Shown: positions 10,693-25,197 of the stretch, one piece after another
Position numbering within the stretch: position 1 is the first letter of the stretch
Layout: each line of letters begins with the position of its first letter
DNA from: Pycnopodia helianthoides
Lineage: Eukaryota; Echinodermata; Asteroidea; Forcipulatida; Asteriidae
DNA length: 64,000 nt
Assembly: GCA_032158295.1 (NCBI GenBank)
Contig: CM063246.1
Coordinates: forward strand, 8,743,608 to 8,807,607
Reading direction: 5' to 3'
Notes under the pieces: generated by a model
What the model saw: only the letters and a program-made list of their open reading frames with translations
Told to the model about the DNA's origin: nothing
The model's database searches: none
Program-made: the position numbers and the translations under genes

Positions 10693-13600
10693 TCATGCGG
10701 CGAATAGTGTGTTCTGCACACCGGAGAACCCTAGAAAGGATGTCTGAGCTTTTTGCTCAAGTTCAGCCAGCTCAGCAACCGACGGAGCTAAGATGGCAAC
10801 ATGACCCTTGTAACCACTCCCTGTAAAAAACATAAAAAATAGAAAGAGAACAACTAGTCATTTTCTAATCAAGGCTTGGAATAAAACCCACAACAAATGA
10901 GACTTTGAAATGCTAGATGGCAGCAGATATAACGAAGAGTAAAATTCATTCACAAAAACTTGTTAATCCCAAAATGTACTTAAGAATGGTAATGAACATG
11001 TTGGTCTGCAGCCATATCCACTCAAAGTCTCAGATTTTAGTGGATCCCGTTGCTTTTGCCATGGTTTCCCTGGAAAATTTCTAACACAAGTTAACGTTTT
11101 CCTGACGAAAGTGCCCTTTACCAGGGGCAAACCCTGAGATCCCAGCCAGCTCAAATAGTTTGTTCTCTTTCAGCGCTACATTTATTATATACCATTTAGT
11201 AAATGAGAGAGAGCTAGAATCAGATGAATCAGAAAATGAATAAAGAAAGGTATTGAGCCAATTCCCCTGATGTCATCACATGACCAATCTTGGTTGCGCC
11301 ATTTTGGAAGACAGTTTCCCTGTGTGTTACCGTGCAGTGCGCAGGTTTTGAAATTGTTGAATTATGAGACCCAGTAACACCATGTAAGGGTTTACAAGGT
11401 GCTGCGGCGCATTCAGCAGCCACTGCCAGAACCACCAAGGCAAACCCCTTCTCTTAGCAATAAGTGTAACTAGGTTCCTTTATGTGAATTTTTACACAAC
11501 ACACTGGACCAATGACTTTACGTTGTATCCAAAGGATGAAGTAAAGTGTCTTGCTTAAGAACACAGGTGTAAAGACATGAGCTCGAACCCACACTCTGCT
11601 GATCGGATACACCACAGCTCATGGGTGTCAACCCTGGGGGGGAGGGGACAGGGTGGGGGACACTATATCAAATGTCCTTCCCCCCCCACCAGGTTTTGTT
11701 TAACTCAATGTATATCTCATAAAGGTCACTATAATGTGATGGCTGAGGGCGATTAACCATGACTTCTGCTGTTTTTTCATAAATGGCAAGCATGTGTCCC
11801 CCCCTTATGTTAGCCGAATAAACCTTTTTTAAAGCAAAACAATCATATTGCTAAAAGGCAAATAAAGCAAGTTTTTATAAATCTGGGTAAAAATAATGTG
11901 TTAAACGCCTTTGAAATTTCCTAGATTGCACATAAGAGAGCATCTAATGTTAAACAAATTTCCCGGGGCCCCTAAAGAGGGCCCTGAACCCCAGGCCATA
12001 AAAGCTTCGCGTTTGCTCATTCTTGCAATTACATTCTGGCTAGAATGCTGTTTCTATATGAACGGCTAGCATTGGGCCCCCTTATATTATTAGCTGACCA
12101 GTTTCCCCCCTAAAAAAATTAACAAAACAAATGTTAAAAGGTAAAAAAAAACTGGGTAAAAATACATGTAATGTGAAAACTCCTCTGAAGTGTCCTACAT
12201 TGCACCAGAGAGCACCTAATGTAAAAAATAAAATCCTTGGGCCCTAAAGCGGACCCCACGCCATTAGGCTTTGCGCTTATTTAGTCAACATTTGAAGAAT
12301 TAGGTGTGGCCCCCGCTTAAATAATTATGTACCTCGCCTGTTAAAGTAAGACTAATATATCATGTATGTTGGGCTTTTATTAGTGTATTGCGTTCTTTCT
12401 GTCTTTGAACCAGATCTAAGTTTTATAATGTTATGTAAATATTTTTAAGCAAGGAGAGCTTTTCTAGGCCATTCAGACATGCTAAAACCAAACAGCTTCA
12501 GGGGGCTCCTTCCAGACCCCACGGCATAAGTGCCATGACCCCTGATAGTCACCCCCCCCTGCATTTCAAGACAGATTGACGCCCATGCCAGAGCTTGAGT
12601 CCAGTGCGATTGACCGCTGGCCACAACACGCTACCATGTAACCCCCTGGATAAACCACTGATTAGTGAGCTTTTGAATAAATATTTTAAGACTTGGCTGT
12701 TGCCAACAACGTACCGTCCCTTTTTCTTGTAATTGATGCTGTCAATTGGGGGGGGGGGGAGAAGGGGGGGGGTGGTGGTGGAAGCCAACTTCTCTAGAAT
12801 TCTGTCCTACGATAACTAATGCTTTTACCTGCTTGTCTACCTATTCAACTGTTCGGCATGTACGAGATGGAGAAATTTGATTTTCATTTACCTGTATTGA
12901 TTTTCTTCTGTCCATACACAACTTTGCCGTCAAATTCATTGGCAGCCACTTTCATATCTGACTCTGTCTGATCGATCACAACCCCCAGATGCTCCTCTAT
13001 GTCTCCCAGATACTGGAGGAAAAAACACAAATAAGACGATGGTTTGAAAAGGAAATACTGTGTTGATTGCATTGTCAAGACTACTGGCAATACTGGTTGA
13101 ACGTGGGGCTAGAGACTTTTGTTTCCACTTATAAGACTCTATTTGAAAATGACTGCATCACAAAGAAATGAACTGGACCTTGGAGCCCTTCTTCAAGTAA
13201 CCCATTGTTTTTTGTGTGTGAAACTTCTGAGTTTTGCAACAGCGTGCTTACTCTCTTTGAGTTAAGAGAATGTACAGCATTGGCAATGCTGACAAAACTA
13301 CTGCCATGGTATGAAAGGCATTAGCAAATTCTCTTTTAGTCAAGATAAGGTGCAACATTAAAATAATTGACTGGCGCTGTTGGAAAACTGACGCTAATAT
13401 GCGTATAACTTCTTGAGTATTGACCCAATAGGCCACACGCATGTCCCAGTATACAAAAGGATTCTGGGTGAAATCCGAGTCCAAGCAACATCGGCAACCA
13501 TAATGGTTTGCTGATTTGGAAGCATTGCAGTACACAGCTATAAAACCAGGGGTCGATTTTAACAAAACTCTTCCTAACTTAGGACTAGTCCTAGGCAATG

Positions 13601-16600
13601 CTAAGAGATAGGACTAGTCCTAAGTAAGGACCAGTACTTAGGACTAGTCCTATCTCTTAGCATTGCCTAGGACTAGTCCTAAGTTAGGAAGAGTTTTGTG
13701 AAATCGACCCCTGGCATAGTTACATGTAAACTACAGCATGGCGTCCATCTCGGCAGCTTGATTTATTTTTCAACTGTATTCGGTTTCCAAAAATGCATTG
13801 CGGTATATTTTTTAAGATGGCTCTTGTGCATGTGGGCTATTCTCCTGAGGTCATCATCACAATTATCTTGGTTGCGCCATTTTGGGAGTCAATTTCCCAG
13901 AGTGTAGTTCACATTTCTTAGGCGCCGAGTGCTTACACAATTAAACAGGTGACTGGCTCCCAAAATGGCCAGCGTTGCAGAAAGTAGCTGTGTGTGTCAT
14001 TGGTGCAGGGGTGATTAATAGTAATAATTATAAAGTGCTTTTTCCTATGGTTGCAAAGTGCTCAGAGAATGACCAAGAAAAAAAATGGAAATGATACCGA
14101 AAACCAAGTGGAAAAACCACTGCCAGGCCCGGCCAGCAGTACTCAGGACAAGATACGATACAAAGTTGTGCTGCCAGCAGATGGATGTAATGGAAGTGAG
14201 CCCGCCAAAAGGTTGACAAAGCAATTGATGTGCAAATTTGTGTTTCAAGAAAACTGAGGGTGAAAGTTTGAGCGATTTCTCAGCCATTGTAGCTAAGTGA
14301 AAATTCTGCATGGGAATGGAAAAATCATGTGCTTGGAGTAATTCTAGCAAAATAAAATGCAACAGAATTGTTTATTTATAGTAGCCATTTTTAATGCTTA
14401 CGACCTTTTGCTTGCGACTGACAAAGGGACGTATAGTCTCATGCAGCCTCACTACCATGGGCAGCGTGCCGTATCAATACCTCTCATCACTATCCCCTGG
14501 TAGGGATGTACTGAAAAAAAAATGATTGGCTCCCAAACGTGACTACTTTGCGTGCACGCTTGTTTAAAAATTTTGAGCGCTTGTATGGCACTCATAGGAC
14601 GCTTGGTTCGCGCTTGTGAAATGCAAGTATTTTTACGCTTCTATGTCATGGAATCAAGGAACAGAATTTGGAATTTCAGCAAAAACGCTGTCACCAGTAG
14701 TGCGCCGACTCTTTTTGAAACAATTAAAGGTGCAGCATCGGTGGTGATGCTGGCAAAACACGCCTGTACCCCTAGGTAATTCAGCACAGCTTCCTTACCT
14801 GCATTTCATTGTACCATATACAGCATCCTCCACGCTCTTTCAAGTCAGTTTTTGTACAACCACGGCCACGGCTGGAACACGAGTGATACCACACCTATTA
14901 GGAAAATCAAATTCACACATAAACCATTAGGACGAATTCAGGGAAGTAAGCCTTGGGTGTGGTCTCTGGCTTTACACAATTACAGTTTGCTTCTGACTGG
15001 CATCCCCAAACAAAGATGTTGATCAAATAGGGAAATAATTGGGCTAGATAGCTCAGTTGGTACAGCACCGGCACGTTAATCGGCAGGTTTTAAGTCTTCT
15101 CCAGTCAACTTTTCTTTGTTCAACCAAAAATTATTAACAGATTTACCTAGTCAGTTTCCCTTATTACTTGATAAATCATCTTTTTATCAGAAAAATATTT
15201 AACATTTTAGGGCTAGCTGAATCGCGAATTATAAACTTGTAAGTTTGTAAGTAGCCAGTCTTGTGTTGACTGTTTACCCTTACTTTGGTTGTAACCCGTG
15301 ACTGGGTTGTGCTGTTTGTATTGTATGCTATTGATTGGAGGATTAAAATCAATTCAAGTGACGGAGATCATTTTATATTTTAGACGCCATCATGTGGATT
15401 TTGCTGTAATATTTTAGTGAATGCTCGTCCTTTGAGCCTTCCCCTGCCTCTACATTAACTTACCTTTTCTGGTACTGTGGAGACAAAAGACATGGCAAGC
15501 CCCATCCTAAATAAAACATCAACAAAAAAGAGTTTATAATAAAAAAAAAACGCATATTTTGCAGGAAGGGTGTACCTTTTCAAAGAAAAAGTACACCGGT
15601 TGGTAGTTATAACCGAAAGAAAGAAAGATCCGCTCCATTGAAAACTCGCTGATTATAAAGAACAAATCATACAGAAAAATATTTTGCTCGTTTCAATAGG
15701 ACACTTTTGGGAACACCAGGTAGCAGCAGACTTACCAGATAAATCCATTGCCCTTGGAAATCTGTGCACGCTTAGAACTAAATAAACAATGGAAATTCTT
15801 CTGGTATGTCTGCTGCCACCTAGTGCTCTAAAGTCTCCTACTGCTGCAATCTAAATAAGTATGCGTAGGAATGTGAATAAAATCTCAGAGAAATTGTTTA
15901 TTGTTGTTTTCTCTAAATCAAGAGAACCTTTGGTAAAATTTTCAAAGGTTGGTTGTAAGGTGTATTTATTGAAAGCTAGAAGACGAGAGTAAACTTACTC
16001 TTCCTAAAACTAATGATGTACTAACAATAATATTGCATTGATACGTTCAGAGGTGTAGCAACTATATGGGTGTGGAGGGTATGTCACCCGTAGTTATTTT
16101 TCTCAGTCGACGTTATGAGCTTCAGTTGGCAATTGAACATTAAATCATATAGAACAAGGTCATCCAGACTGAAATTCACTAAAATCACTCTTTTGTCTTG
16201 GCGCATTATTGAACATCAGCGGGGGATAATGGTAATTGGCAAGCTGGTAAAACTTGCTTCCATCTACCCCTCCCACACCCCCCCCAAAAAAAATGCCAGT
16301 CGGCAAATTGGATTCCATCCATCCTGCCCCACATGCCCGCCCTACGCCCTTGGATGTGATGGACTTTCAAATTAAGAAGAATAATAAGCCTCAGAAATAT
16401 TCCGCATTACCAATAATGATATGTTGTTTAAAGACATTATAAAAAAATAAATTATTCAAAGTTAAAGGTATTGTACACTTTTGGTAACAGCTCAAAATCA
16501 GTGTCCACATTTTGTGTGATTCAACATATGCATGAACAAACAAACCTGTGAAAGTTTGAGCTCAATTGGTCATCGAGGTCACGAGAAAATAGGGAAAAGA

Positions 16601-19600
16601 GATCTTATGTGTTTTCTGTTTTTTCAAATTATCGCGCGCGATAACTACTATTGTTTTACTCGTTTCTCAGAAACGATAGCATTTTAGGCAAAAATATTTT
16701 AAGGAACCCTTTCTACCATTACTTACTTTAAATCATGTAAGTTATGTGTGAATCTGTGAACACTGTGTTTTTCGATCTTACCAATAGTGTACAGGGGCTT
16801 TAAACAGCTTTTTTAAACATTCATATATTTTTTGTAAATTATTCTTTTTAAACTTTAATAGTTTTTGTCTTAACCTTATCAAATTAAAATATCCATGAGT
16901 CCACAGCTACCTTGTTAGGTCATACACAAGGCATGAATTCTATAAATGAATTCTTCTCACCTGTCAGCTCGTCCCACACGACCGATCCGATGGACGTAGT
17001 TCTCTTTTTCATCAGGGAGTGTGACATTCACAACTGTAGATAAAACATTTAAATTCTAATTTCAATCTGTTAATGATGAAAACATATAAACCATCTTGCA
17101 GCCTTCAATAGATCACTAAAAAGACATGATCTGAGGGTTTATGGAGGGCTCACCATTAACACTAGCCCAGACAACATTGTCTAGTAAAAACTGCTATGGG
17201 CTAGTAAACACCACTTCTTAACTTGCCCTTTGCAATCTACTTGTTTAAAGTGCTCATATTTCTTACACTAGCCCCAACAACATTGTCTAGTAAAAACTGC
17301 TATGGGCTAGTAAACACCACTTCTTAACTTGCCCTTTGCAATCTACTTGTTTAAAGTGCTCATATTTCTTACACTAGCCCCAACAACATTGTCTAGTAAA
17401 AACTGCCATGGGCTAGTAAACACCACTTCTTAACTTGCCCTTTGCAATCTACTTGTTTAAAGTGCTCATATTTCTTACACTAGCCCGGCGTACATTGTCT
17501 AGTAAAAACTGCTATGGGCTAGTAAACACCACTTCTTAACTTGCCCTTTGCAATCTACTTGTTTAAAGTGCTCATATTTCTTACACTAGCCCCAACAACA
17601 TTGTCTAGTAAAAACTGCCATGGGCTAGTAAACACCACTTCTCCACTCGCCCTGTGGCAATCTACTTGTTTATTATGCTCATATTTATTCCTTTTCATAT
17701 GTGAATAATAACCTTAAAAAATTTGCTAATTTGTTTTTGAGTTTGTGAACGTAACCTCATTTGACCAATAAACTGGTTGTGATCGCTACCATTAATACAT
17801 CAGAAAGATACATTTATGACAAGACATGTATAAAATCTGGGCTGTTCAAAACTTATGGGGGGGAAATATATTACACCAACCTGTTACTAACCTGGTGAAC
17901 TCATTTTACGAAAAGCTTAAATATAACAATCAATTTTGGGTTTCAATAGTCCAAATGGGAAGTGTTGGACCTGGACAACAGTGCGATAGGTGGACAATGC
18001 ATGAGATATTTTCTGATGTACCTGATGTGACAGAGGAGGTAAATAGCTTATCTTCCTGCCAGATGTTACTTTCAATCAGCAGCCAACAGTGGATGCTAAT
18101 CATTGTTACAAGAACTTGACTTTTTTAATCCACTAATTGCCCTTCTGTCCGGATGTAGACATGGTGGTTGTGTAACAACAACAAAAGGCAAAAGTACAGC
18201 ACCCTCAATCAGTGAGCAGTGTAAGCACAAAGCTTTTGTTAAAAGAAATAGCATCTTGCACCAAGACTATGTCTATCCATGTATATTTGTGTAGAAATTT
18301 GGTGGTCGGTTTGGCGTAGTGGTATCTTTCCTCGCCTTCCACCTCTGGGATCAAGGTTTGAATCCCGCCGGAGGCACTATGTGGATTGAGTTTTTCAGTC
18401 CCTGATTTCATGGGTTTCCACTGGAATAATTTTCTGGGGTTTTCCTCCCACACCTAAAACTAAAACTTCCTTCTTTGTCTTCGCTCCATGGGGATCTGGG
18501 CTGGTATAGTGATTAAGTTGTTTTCTGAGAGTCCAGCTTCACAACCAGAATTGATAAATGAAAAATGGAAATTAAATCACAACAATCGTTGATGCTTACC
18601 GTATGGAATACCTTTGACGTCAATTCCTCTAGCCGCTACATCAGTGCAAACCAAGAAGCGTACAGCGCCATCCTAGAATATTCAATAAAGAGTTAATGTC
18701 AGACAGCTGCTGGAAGAGTTCAATTTGCAGTGTTTCATCACTTGTGTTATCAGGGCTCGGTTTCACAAAGAGCTACGATCGATCTTAAGATGTGTATCCA
18801 TCTCAGTTGCTAAGCAAAGTGTGATGTCACAATGGAAATCACTATGGTGACATAGACAACTCATCTCAAGATGAATCTGAGCTCTTTATGAAATTGGTCA
18901 CAGGAAATTTAGCAGGATTTGAAACATTGCATGGGGTAAATGCTGCCTAGCGAGGTTTGTAGTAACACCATGAAGACACTTTCTTTCATGAGATTTGGTT
19001 GTTCTGAGCAAAACCAGTGGTGTATCAAGTTGAAGTTTCAATCACTGTGCTCTAAAAGATGCCAAATTGCTGAAGGATATCAGGCTTTATTTTACAAAGG
19101 GCAAATTTCATAGGGCTGCTTATACAAAATTATTGATTAACAATTTTCTGCTAAGATGAATTTAACTGGAAACCAGTTACAAATGGTACATGTGAAATTT
19201 GTACTGGTAACCTATTTCTAGTAACCAAAAATGTTTTGTGCTTAGCTACTTTTTGTGCTTAAGCAGCTCTATGAAATTGGGTCCAGTTGATGAGGATTGC
19301 CCAGATGGTTTATAAAATGAATCAACCAGTTTATAAAACACCTTGAAAGAAATGCAATCCTTGGTGATGATGTGGCTCCAATTGCTGCCAAACCGTGACA
19401 GTTGAACACCAGAGCAAGCTCCCCTTCTCTTAACAATACCTGCACTGTTTTTTTTTACATGCATTACACACCACACACAGGACCTACTGAAGGACAAAGC
19501 AATTATGAATAATTATATGATTTGCTCAAGGATATAAGCGCCGCTATCGGTCTAGTGTACCGCATTAAAGTTCTGTCTTTACAGAATGTGGGTTTGAATC

Positions 19601-22600
19601 CCGGCCTGGCTAGTCACGTTGCTTGTGTCCTTGAGCAAGATACTTTACCATAATTAATTTGTCCATTGGATGGGATAATCAGTAGGTCCCATGTACTAGG
19701 ATCGGTAGACATAAAAGAACCCAGAACACTAAAATTGGAAGAGTAAGGGTTTTACCTGGGTGTTTCTGGTTTATTGCAAGCACCCTTGTTTACAGGTTTC
19801 CTCGATTACACACATATGTTCCGACACCCCTAGTGTATTTTCCTAATCCTAATCCTAACCCTAACCCTAGCCCTAACCCTAACCCTAAACTAACCCTAGC
19901 CCTAGCATGTAAATCACAAGGGGTTTTCAGAACATAGGGTTGTTGGAACATCGGGGTGACGGAATATAAAGCTGTCACAGTTTCCGCAGGCTTCCAAGTC
20001 ACAGTGACTAAGTTCACTTATGAGGCATCCTTGTTTTCACTCCAAGAAGTTAATAATAAATTGAAGCTCAGACCTTGTCCAAATTGGTGGCTAAAGTATA
20101 GGATGTTCTTACCAACACCATTAGCAACAGTTGAAGTCATAGCTGAAGCCGTCAATTCCGATACGGCCTCAGACGCTCTGAGAGCTGCTTAAGCAGTTTT
20201 CTGCTAAGCAAAAACAGGCAGGATACCAGTCACAGATGGTATATGTGATGTGGTATTTTGGCTGGTAACCCTATTCTTGTAATCAAAATTATGATGTGCT
20301 TAGTTCCTTTTTGTGCTCAAGCAGCTCTATGAAATTTGGCCAGAATGGAGTTTCTTCCTAATCAAACTCAGAAGAAGCCAGAATTAAATGTTCAGCACGT
20401 TAATTTACGCTTATTCTATACCTTGAATCTTTGAAGGTTCTCACGGCGTTCTGGTGGTTTCCTGTCGCTATGAAGACAGACACATGAGAACTGATGGTTG
20501 AGGGGACCATTTGGACCTTCAAGTTGAAACAACAAATTTTGAGATATGTATTACAATCTAAGCTTGAATATAAGGAAGTTAGCTGTTTGAAAACTGCTTA
20601 ACGACGGAAATGACCCGTGGTATAAATGCACAAAAAGTGGTAAATGCCTTCATGTTTCAACTCTACTCAGAGTCTTTCTCAAAGTCTTAAAACAAAGGGG
20701 GAAAAAGAAGAAGCTTTTATTACAGGCTGTTGTGAGTCGGCTAATGTGCAAGATTGTGCATCAAGCTACATAGTATGGATAAGAGGCAACAATACTCAAT
20801 ACCCAAATACCATTTTATCTCTATCAAGATTTTGTGTTTTTAAATAACCAGGTATGATATTTGGTCCTTGGAAAAAAGTAGGCATATTTCATCCAGTACA
20901 AGGGCTGACTTACATGTACCGGTACACATTTCAGGGTATTTAATCACAATTTTCTGATTTTTCCAATGGCAACAAAAACCGGAAATTAGGAAGTAGGAAG
21001 AATATCATGTCTGATTAACACTACAAACTAGTACTAGCTGCTTCAGAGTGTTTTTAGATTTAATTCTCATAGAAGGGAGTGAGTCTATATATCGCTCTTT
21101 CTAGAGGTAGGCTGTCTTGATACTGTGACTGTATACCCCGATCAAGAACCTTGATTTGACCCCATCCCCATTGCAGCAAAAGTATGGGCCTTTGGGGTAC
21201 AGTGTAAACTGAGTGAATTGCCGACCACTGTGGAAAGCATAGGGTGATTTGCATAATGTGTCATGCCCCTAGTAGGCCAATACACATCAAGTGTGTTGGC
21301 TTCACTTCTTACTGTTATCCAGAGTGGTGTCTGGTGTCTTTTTGGACACCCTGTTTTAAATTTGGACACCCAGTTTTTAAATTTCCAGCAAATTTGGACA
21401 CCCTTTTGCTGGAACACCATAGAAACAAATAGAAAAAAAAATAACTAGATTAAGAAACCAGTTTTCAGTCATGTATTATACAGGATTGGTAAGGATAAAA
21501 ACACAATATTTTAATAACTTCAGTCTGAAAGCTTATTGATTATGAAGTTCATACAAGAACCATTTTTTCAGTGAAACATTTCCCTCTGAAATGTAGTCAT
21601 ATTCAAGAAAACTGTATGTGATAACCTTAAAAAAAAACCGCAACAGCTGATTTTGGTTGCTACAACCAAAATTAAGGACACTGTATTAACATGCTGAAAA
21701 TTGTGCATGAATTTTGACTATTTTCTCCTGACTAACACAAGGGATTAAGCATACATTTTCACAGGTCTGTTATTTCATGTATACGGTTGATCACACAAAA
21801 CAAGAACACTGCCTGCGACTATTTTGTCAGCTCTACCAATCCTGTATAATACCTTTAAAAACACTAATGTCAATGTGTTTTAACAGGTCAGTTCAACTGC
21901 CTTCTGCCTTGCAGTATTTTAAGCTCTGATTGAGCTTTAGTGTTAAGATCACACTGAATTAACCATGTAGTAGATCTCATCTCATTCTTTCAGAAGAAAA
22001 ACTTAATTATGATCCAATGATAAAACAAAAATTCTATGCGAAAACCACCTCTCAAAAGCAACAAAAGTGGTTTGATTTCAATTAGAAATGTTGACGGAGA
22101 ATGACTTTCACTCTGATGGAGTGTCATGGCCTAGCGCACTGGACTCAAGCTCTGGTGTTTCTGATCAGCAGAGTGTGGGTTTAGGTCCTGGTCTTGACAC
22201 TTGTGTCCTTAAGAAAAAGACTTTACCCAATTTTCCCCCGGTGTTTCTGGCAGTGGGTGCTGAATGTGCTACGGCAAACCATTAGAAGGTGCTACATAAT
22301 TATGGGTCTCATAATTCAAAACATAGGTCTGCTTATCCTGGGCCCAATTTCATAGAGCTGCTTGTTAACGGCAGATTTTGTGCTTAATACTGTGCGAGCT
22401 TCCATTTCATGGCGCTGCTAACCGTAAGCGAACGAAAAGGCATGCTAACCTTCCAGTGCTTACTGTATGAAAATGAATGACGCAACACTGCAAATCCATG
22501 GTGAACGCATGAGCTGGCCATCTAATTTTCTTGCTATCCTGTGAAATACGCTTACGCTTAAGCAAATGTTTCTGCTAAAGTAAGCAAGAAAATTTGCTTA

Positions 22601-25197
22601 CCATTAAGCAGCGCAATGAAATTGGCCCCTGTTGAAAAGCAAATAATGAGTGCTTTGATCTGCCCCTAGGGGTGTGATAAAACACAAAATAAGAACCCAG
22701 TATAATTACTGTTGGGGAAGAGCAAAAACCTACCTCCTCCCAGCGATGATAAGTATCTCTCAGCATTGTCACAATCCAGCTTGGTACGACAGAATAATAT
22801 GCCACGGTCCATCTTGTGCTCAATGATGGCTTTCATGAGGTAGTCAATCTTCAAGATCTTGACGCCTTCAGAAAGCGTCTCTGATCAATGACAAGAAATA
22901 AATAATTTTATCTGTGAGAATTTTTTTTAATTTTAAATTACACATCCAACAGCGCAAGCAACAAGAATAGGGTGATTACGAAGATGAGGAAGAAATGCTC
23001 CTCTTTGGATATGGGAGGGAAACCCATGAATTCAGGTAGGGACTGAAAACCCAATCCCTACCCAATCCATGGTCTGAGGTGGGATTCGAACAGGGGTCCA
23101 CAGAGGTGAAAGAAACCAATATGCCAAAATACTCCCCATCTTCATTTAACACCCAAGTAGATTCTTGTTATTTGATTGGAGGATTCATGAATTGTACCAC
23201 AACATGCCCTCCGTCATATGCCAAGCATTCACTGTAATCGGTTCCATAACTGGTTTCGTTCACTGTGCATTTTCATCCCATCCCATTTGATCTATTGCAC
23301 ACTAGACCACATTATGCGTTACATACAGCGGTAAAATAGTGGATGCAGAATATAATCTTGCAGCTTTATCCTCCAATCAAATAACAAAGATCTACTTGTA
23401 TGTTATGTAAAACAAATATAAAACAAATAATGAGTATCTTACATTCACGCAATGGAGAAATTTTCATTCGTTAAAAGATGGAAGATGTTCCATTCATGCA
23501 AAATGTTCGTACCATTGCATTCGCAAACATTCACCAAAATACCAATGCCATTATTATAAAGAAGACGTAATTAAAAGACAGTCTGCAGCAAGTTTCGGGT
23601 GGGTGACAGGAGTTGACTAGACTTCACCATAATCAATCTAGATGTCAGCCAAACACGGCTTGGTTTGACTAGCTAGTCCAACTGCATCAACCAAGCCCTA
23701 GCCCACTGTTTCTTTACTCAAATTGGTGAGTTTCCTCACTGTTTCAAGATGGTGGAAAGGTAAACTAAGCATTTGCAAACTTTTGATATCACAGTTAATA
23801 TTAATGATTGAGTAGTTCAACGACAAATGATAGGTTTTATGGAATTTCACAATGAGTTATCTTTGACCAACTAACATTTGACTAATGGATTGACAAGATG
23901 CATTGACGTCATCCGCCGCCATCTTAGAGGTAAATCGATGATGAAACAATGGAAAATGCACATTTATGTACGCGCAGTGCACAGGATGAGCCAATGAGCT
24001 ACCTTCTTTTGACGTCTAGCTGAGGGCGCCCTACTCAAATGATTGTCATGGTACATATAAAAAGGTTCCATTGATTTGGCGAGAAAACAGCACCAGGGCA
24101 TGTGTGAATATTAAATAATCTCAATTTGACGAAATGTCAGCAACCAAACTTACTCCTAAATGTCAAAAAGTTAAAAAACAAAACGGTACAGTTTCATCAT
24201 ATCATGGAACCACTCATGGATTTCACATTTTTAAGAAGGTGCAGAGAGTTTTCCTATAAAGGATCCTTTCAATCTCTCACAAAGAGAAGTTTTTTTTCAA
24301 TCTGTTTAATTAATTTTGGATAAATACACTACAACTTATCATAAAAAGCAGGTTTTGCCCTCACCTCTGTTCTGACTGCCAGTACTGTAGGTTGTCTCTC
24401 TTGTGCTACTCCATCGTCTAAAAAACGCATCAAAGGTTGAAATAAGTCAGTATTTAGGATTGTTGAACTGCCATTGTACGCGAGCGAATCCTTCGGTAGT
24501 TAAATTGGTAATAACACTCTCACAAATTGGCTGCAAAGGTCATGGGTTTTGAATACCACCAGTAATATGCCTGGGGTGGATTCTTGTTTTCAAGAAACTT
24601 CTGGGGAAGTACAGAGAAATTGAATGCTTTAAGACACATTCAAAAGGGTAAAAACCAATAATCAAGTCAAGTTAGTTATCTTTTTTTTTTACTGCACTGT
24701 ACGACTGAAGATCCCTTTAGTTTGTATTCAAATCATGGCTCAATAATAACCCAACGCAAATCACAATAATATTGGCTGCACCATTTTGGGGAGTCAGAGT
24801 CGATGCGTATTCTATACAGTGTAGCGCATTTATGAGGATGGGGGCATTCACATGCTTACTATAAATAATTCAGGCATAATATTTGGTCCTTTGAAGAAAA
24901 AAATATGGCTTGTCATATGGCTTTACAATCCATCTAAAGGACAAAGCAGTAATGGTTAAATGTCTTGCATAAGGACACAAGTGTCAAGACCGGGACTCGA
25001 ACCCACACTCTACTGATCAGAAACACAAGAGCTTGAGTCTGGTGCGCCAAATGAGTCTGACACACCAAATACCGACATGCATAAAGTAATTTCAATAGAG
25101 AAATGAAATGAATAAATATGAAAAAACAGTGGCCTACCTGAACTTTGGGTCCTTTGCGTTGCCATGATGCATCATTAATAGGGTCTACTCTGACAAC
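10693..25197 (-). CDS. DDX1: DDX1 exons 22-31: RecA2 and C-terminus
   Basis: Coding exons: 25138-25197, 24365-24417, 22734-22880, 20422-20516, 18600-18672, 16961-17033, 15464-15506, 14799-14894, 12892-13012 and 10693-10820. Motifs: [15 protein letters not shown] (IV), [33 protein letters not shown] (V), [14 protein letters not shown] (VI). The C-terminus follows human DDX1 ([40 protein letters not shown]; ending NTLFAA). The second exon does not join the first in an open frame (see findings). From 22880 to the stop all phases agree. The acceptor at 22880 could also be used two bases later, at 22878. Confidence 0.93.
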
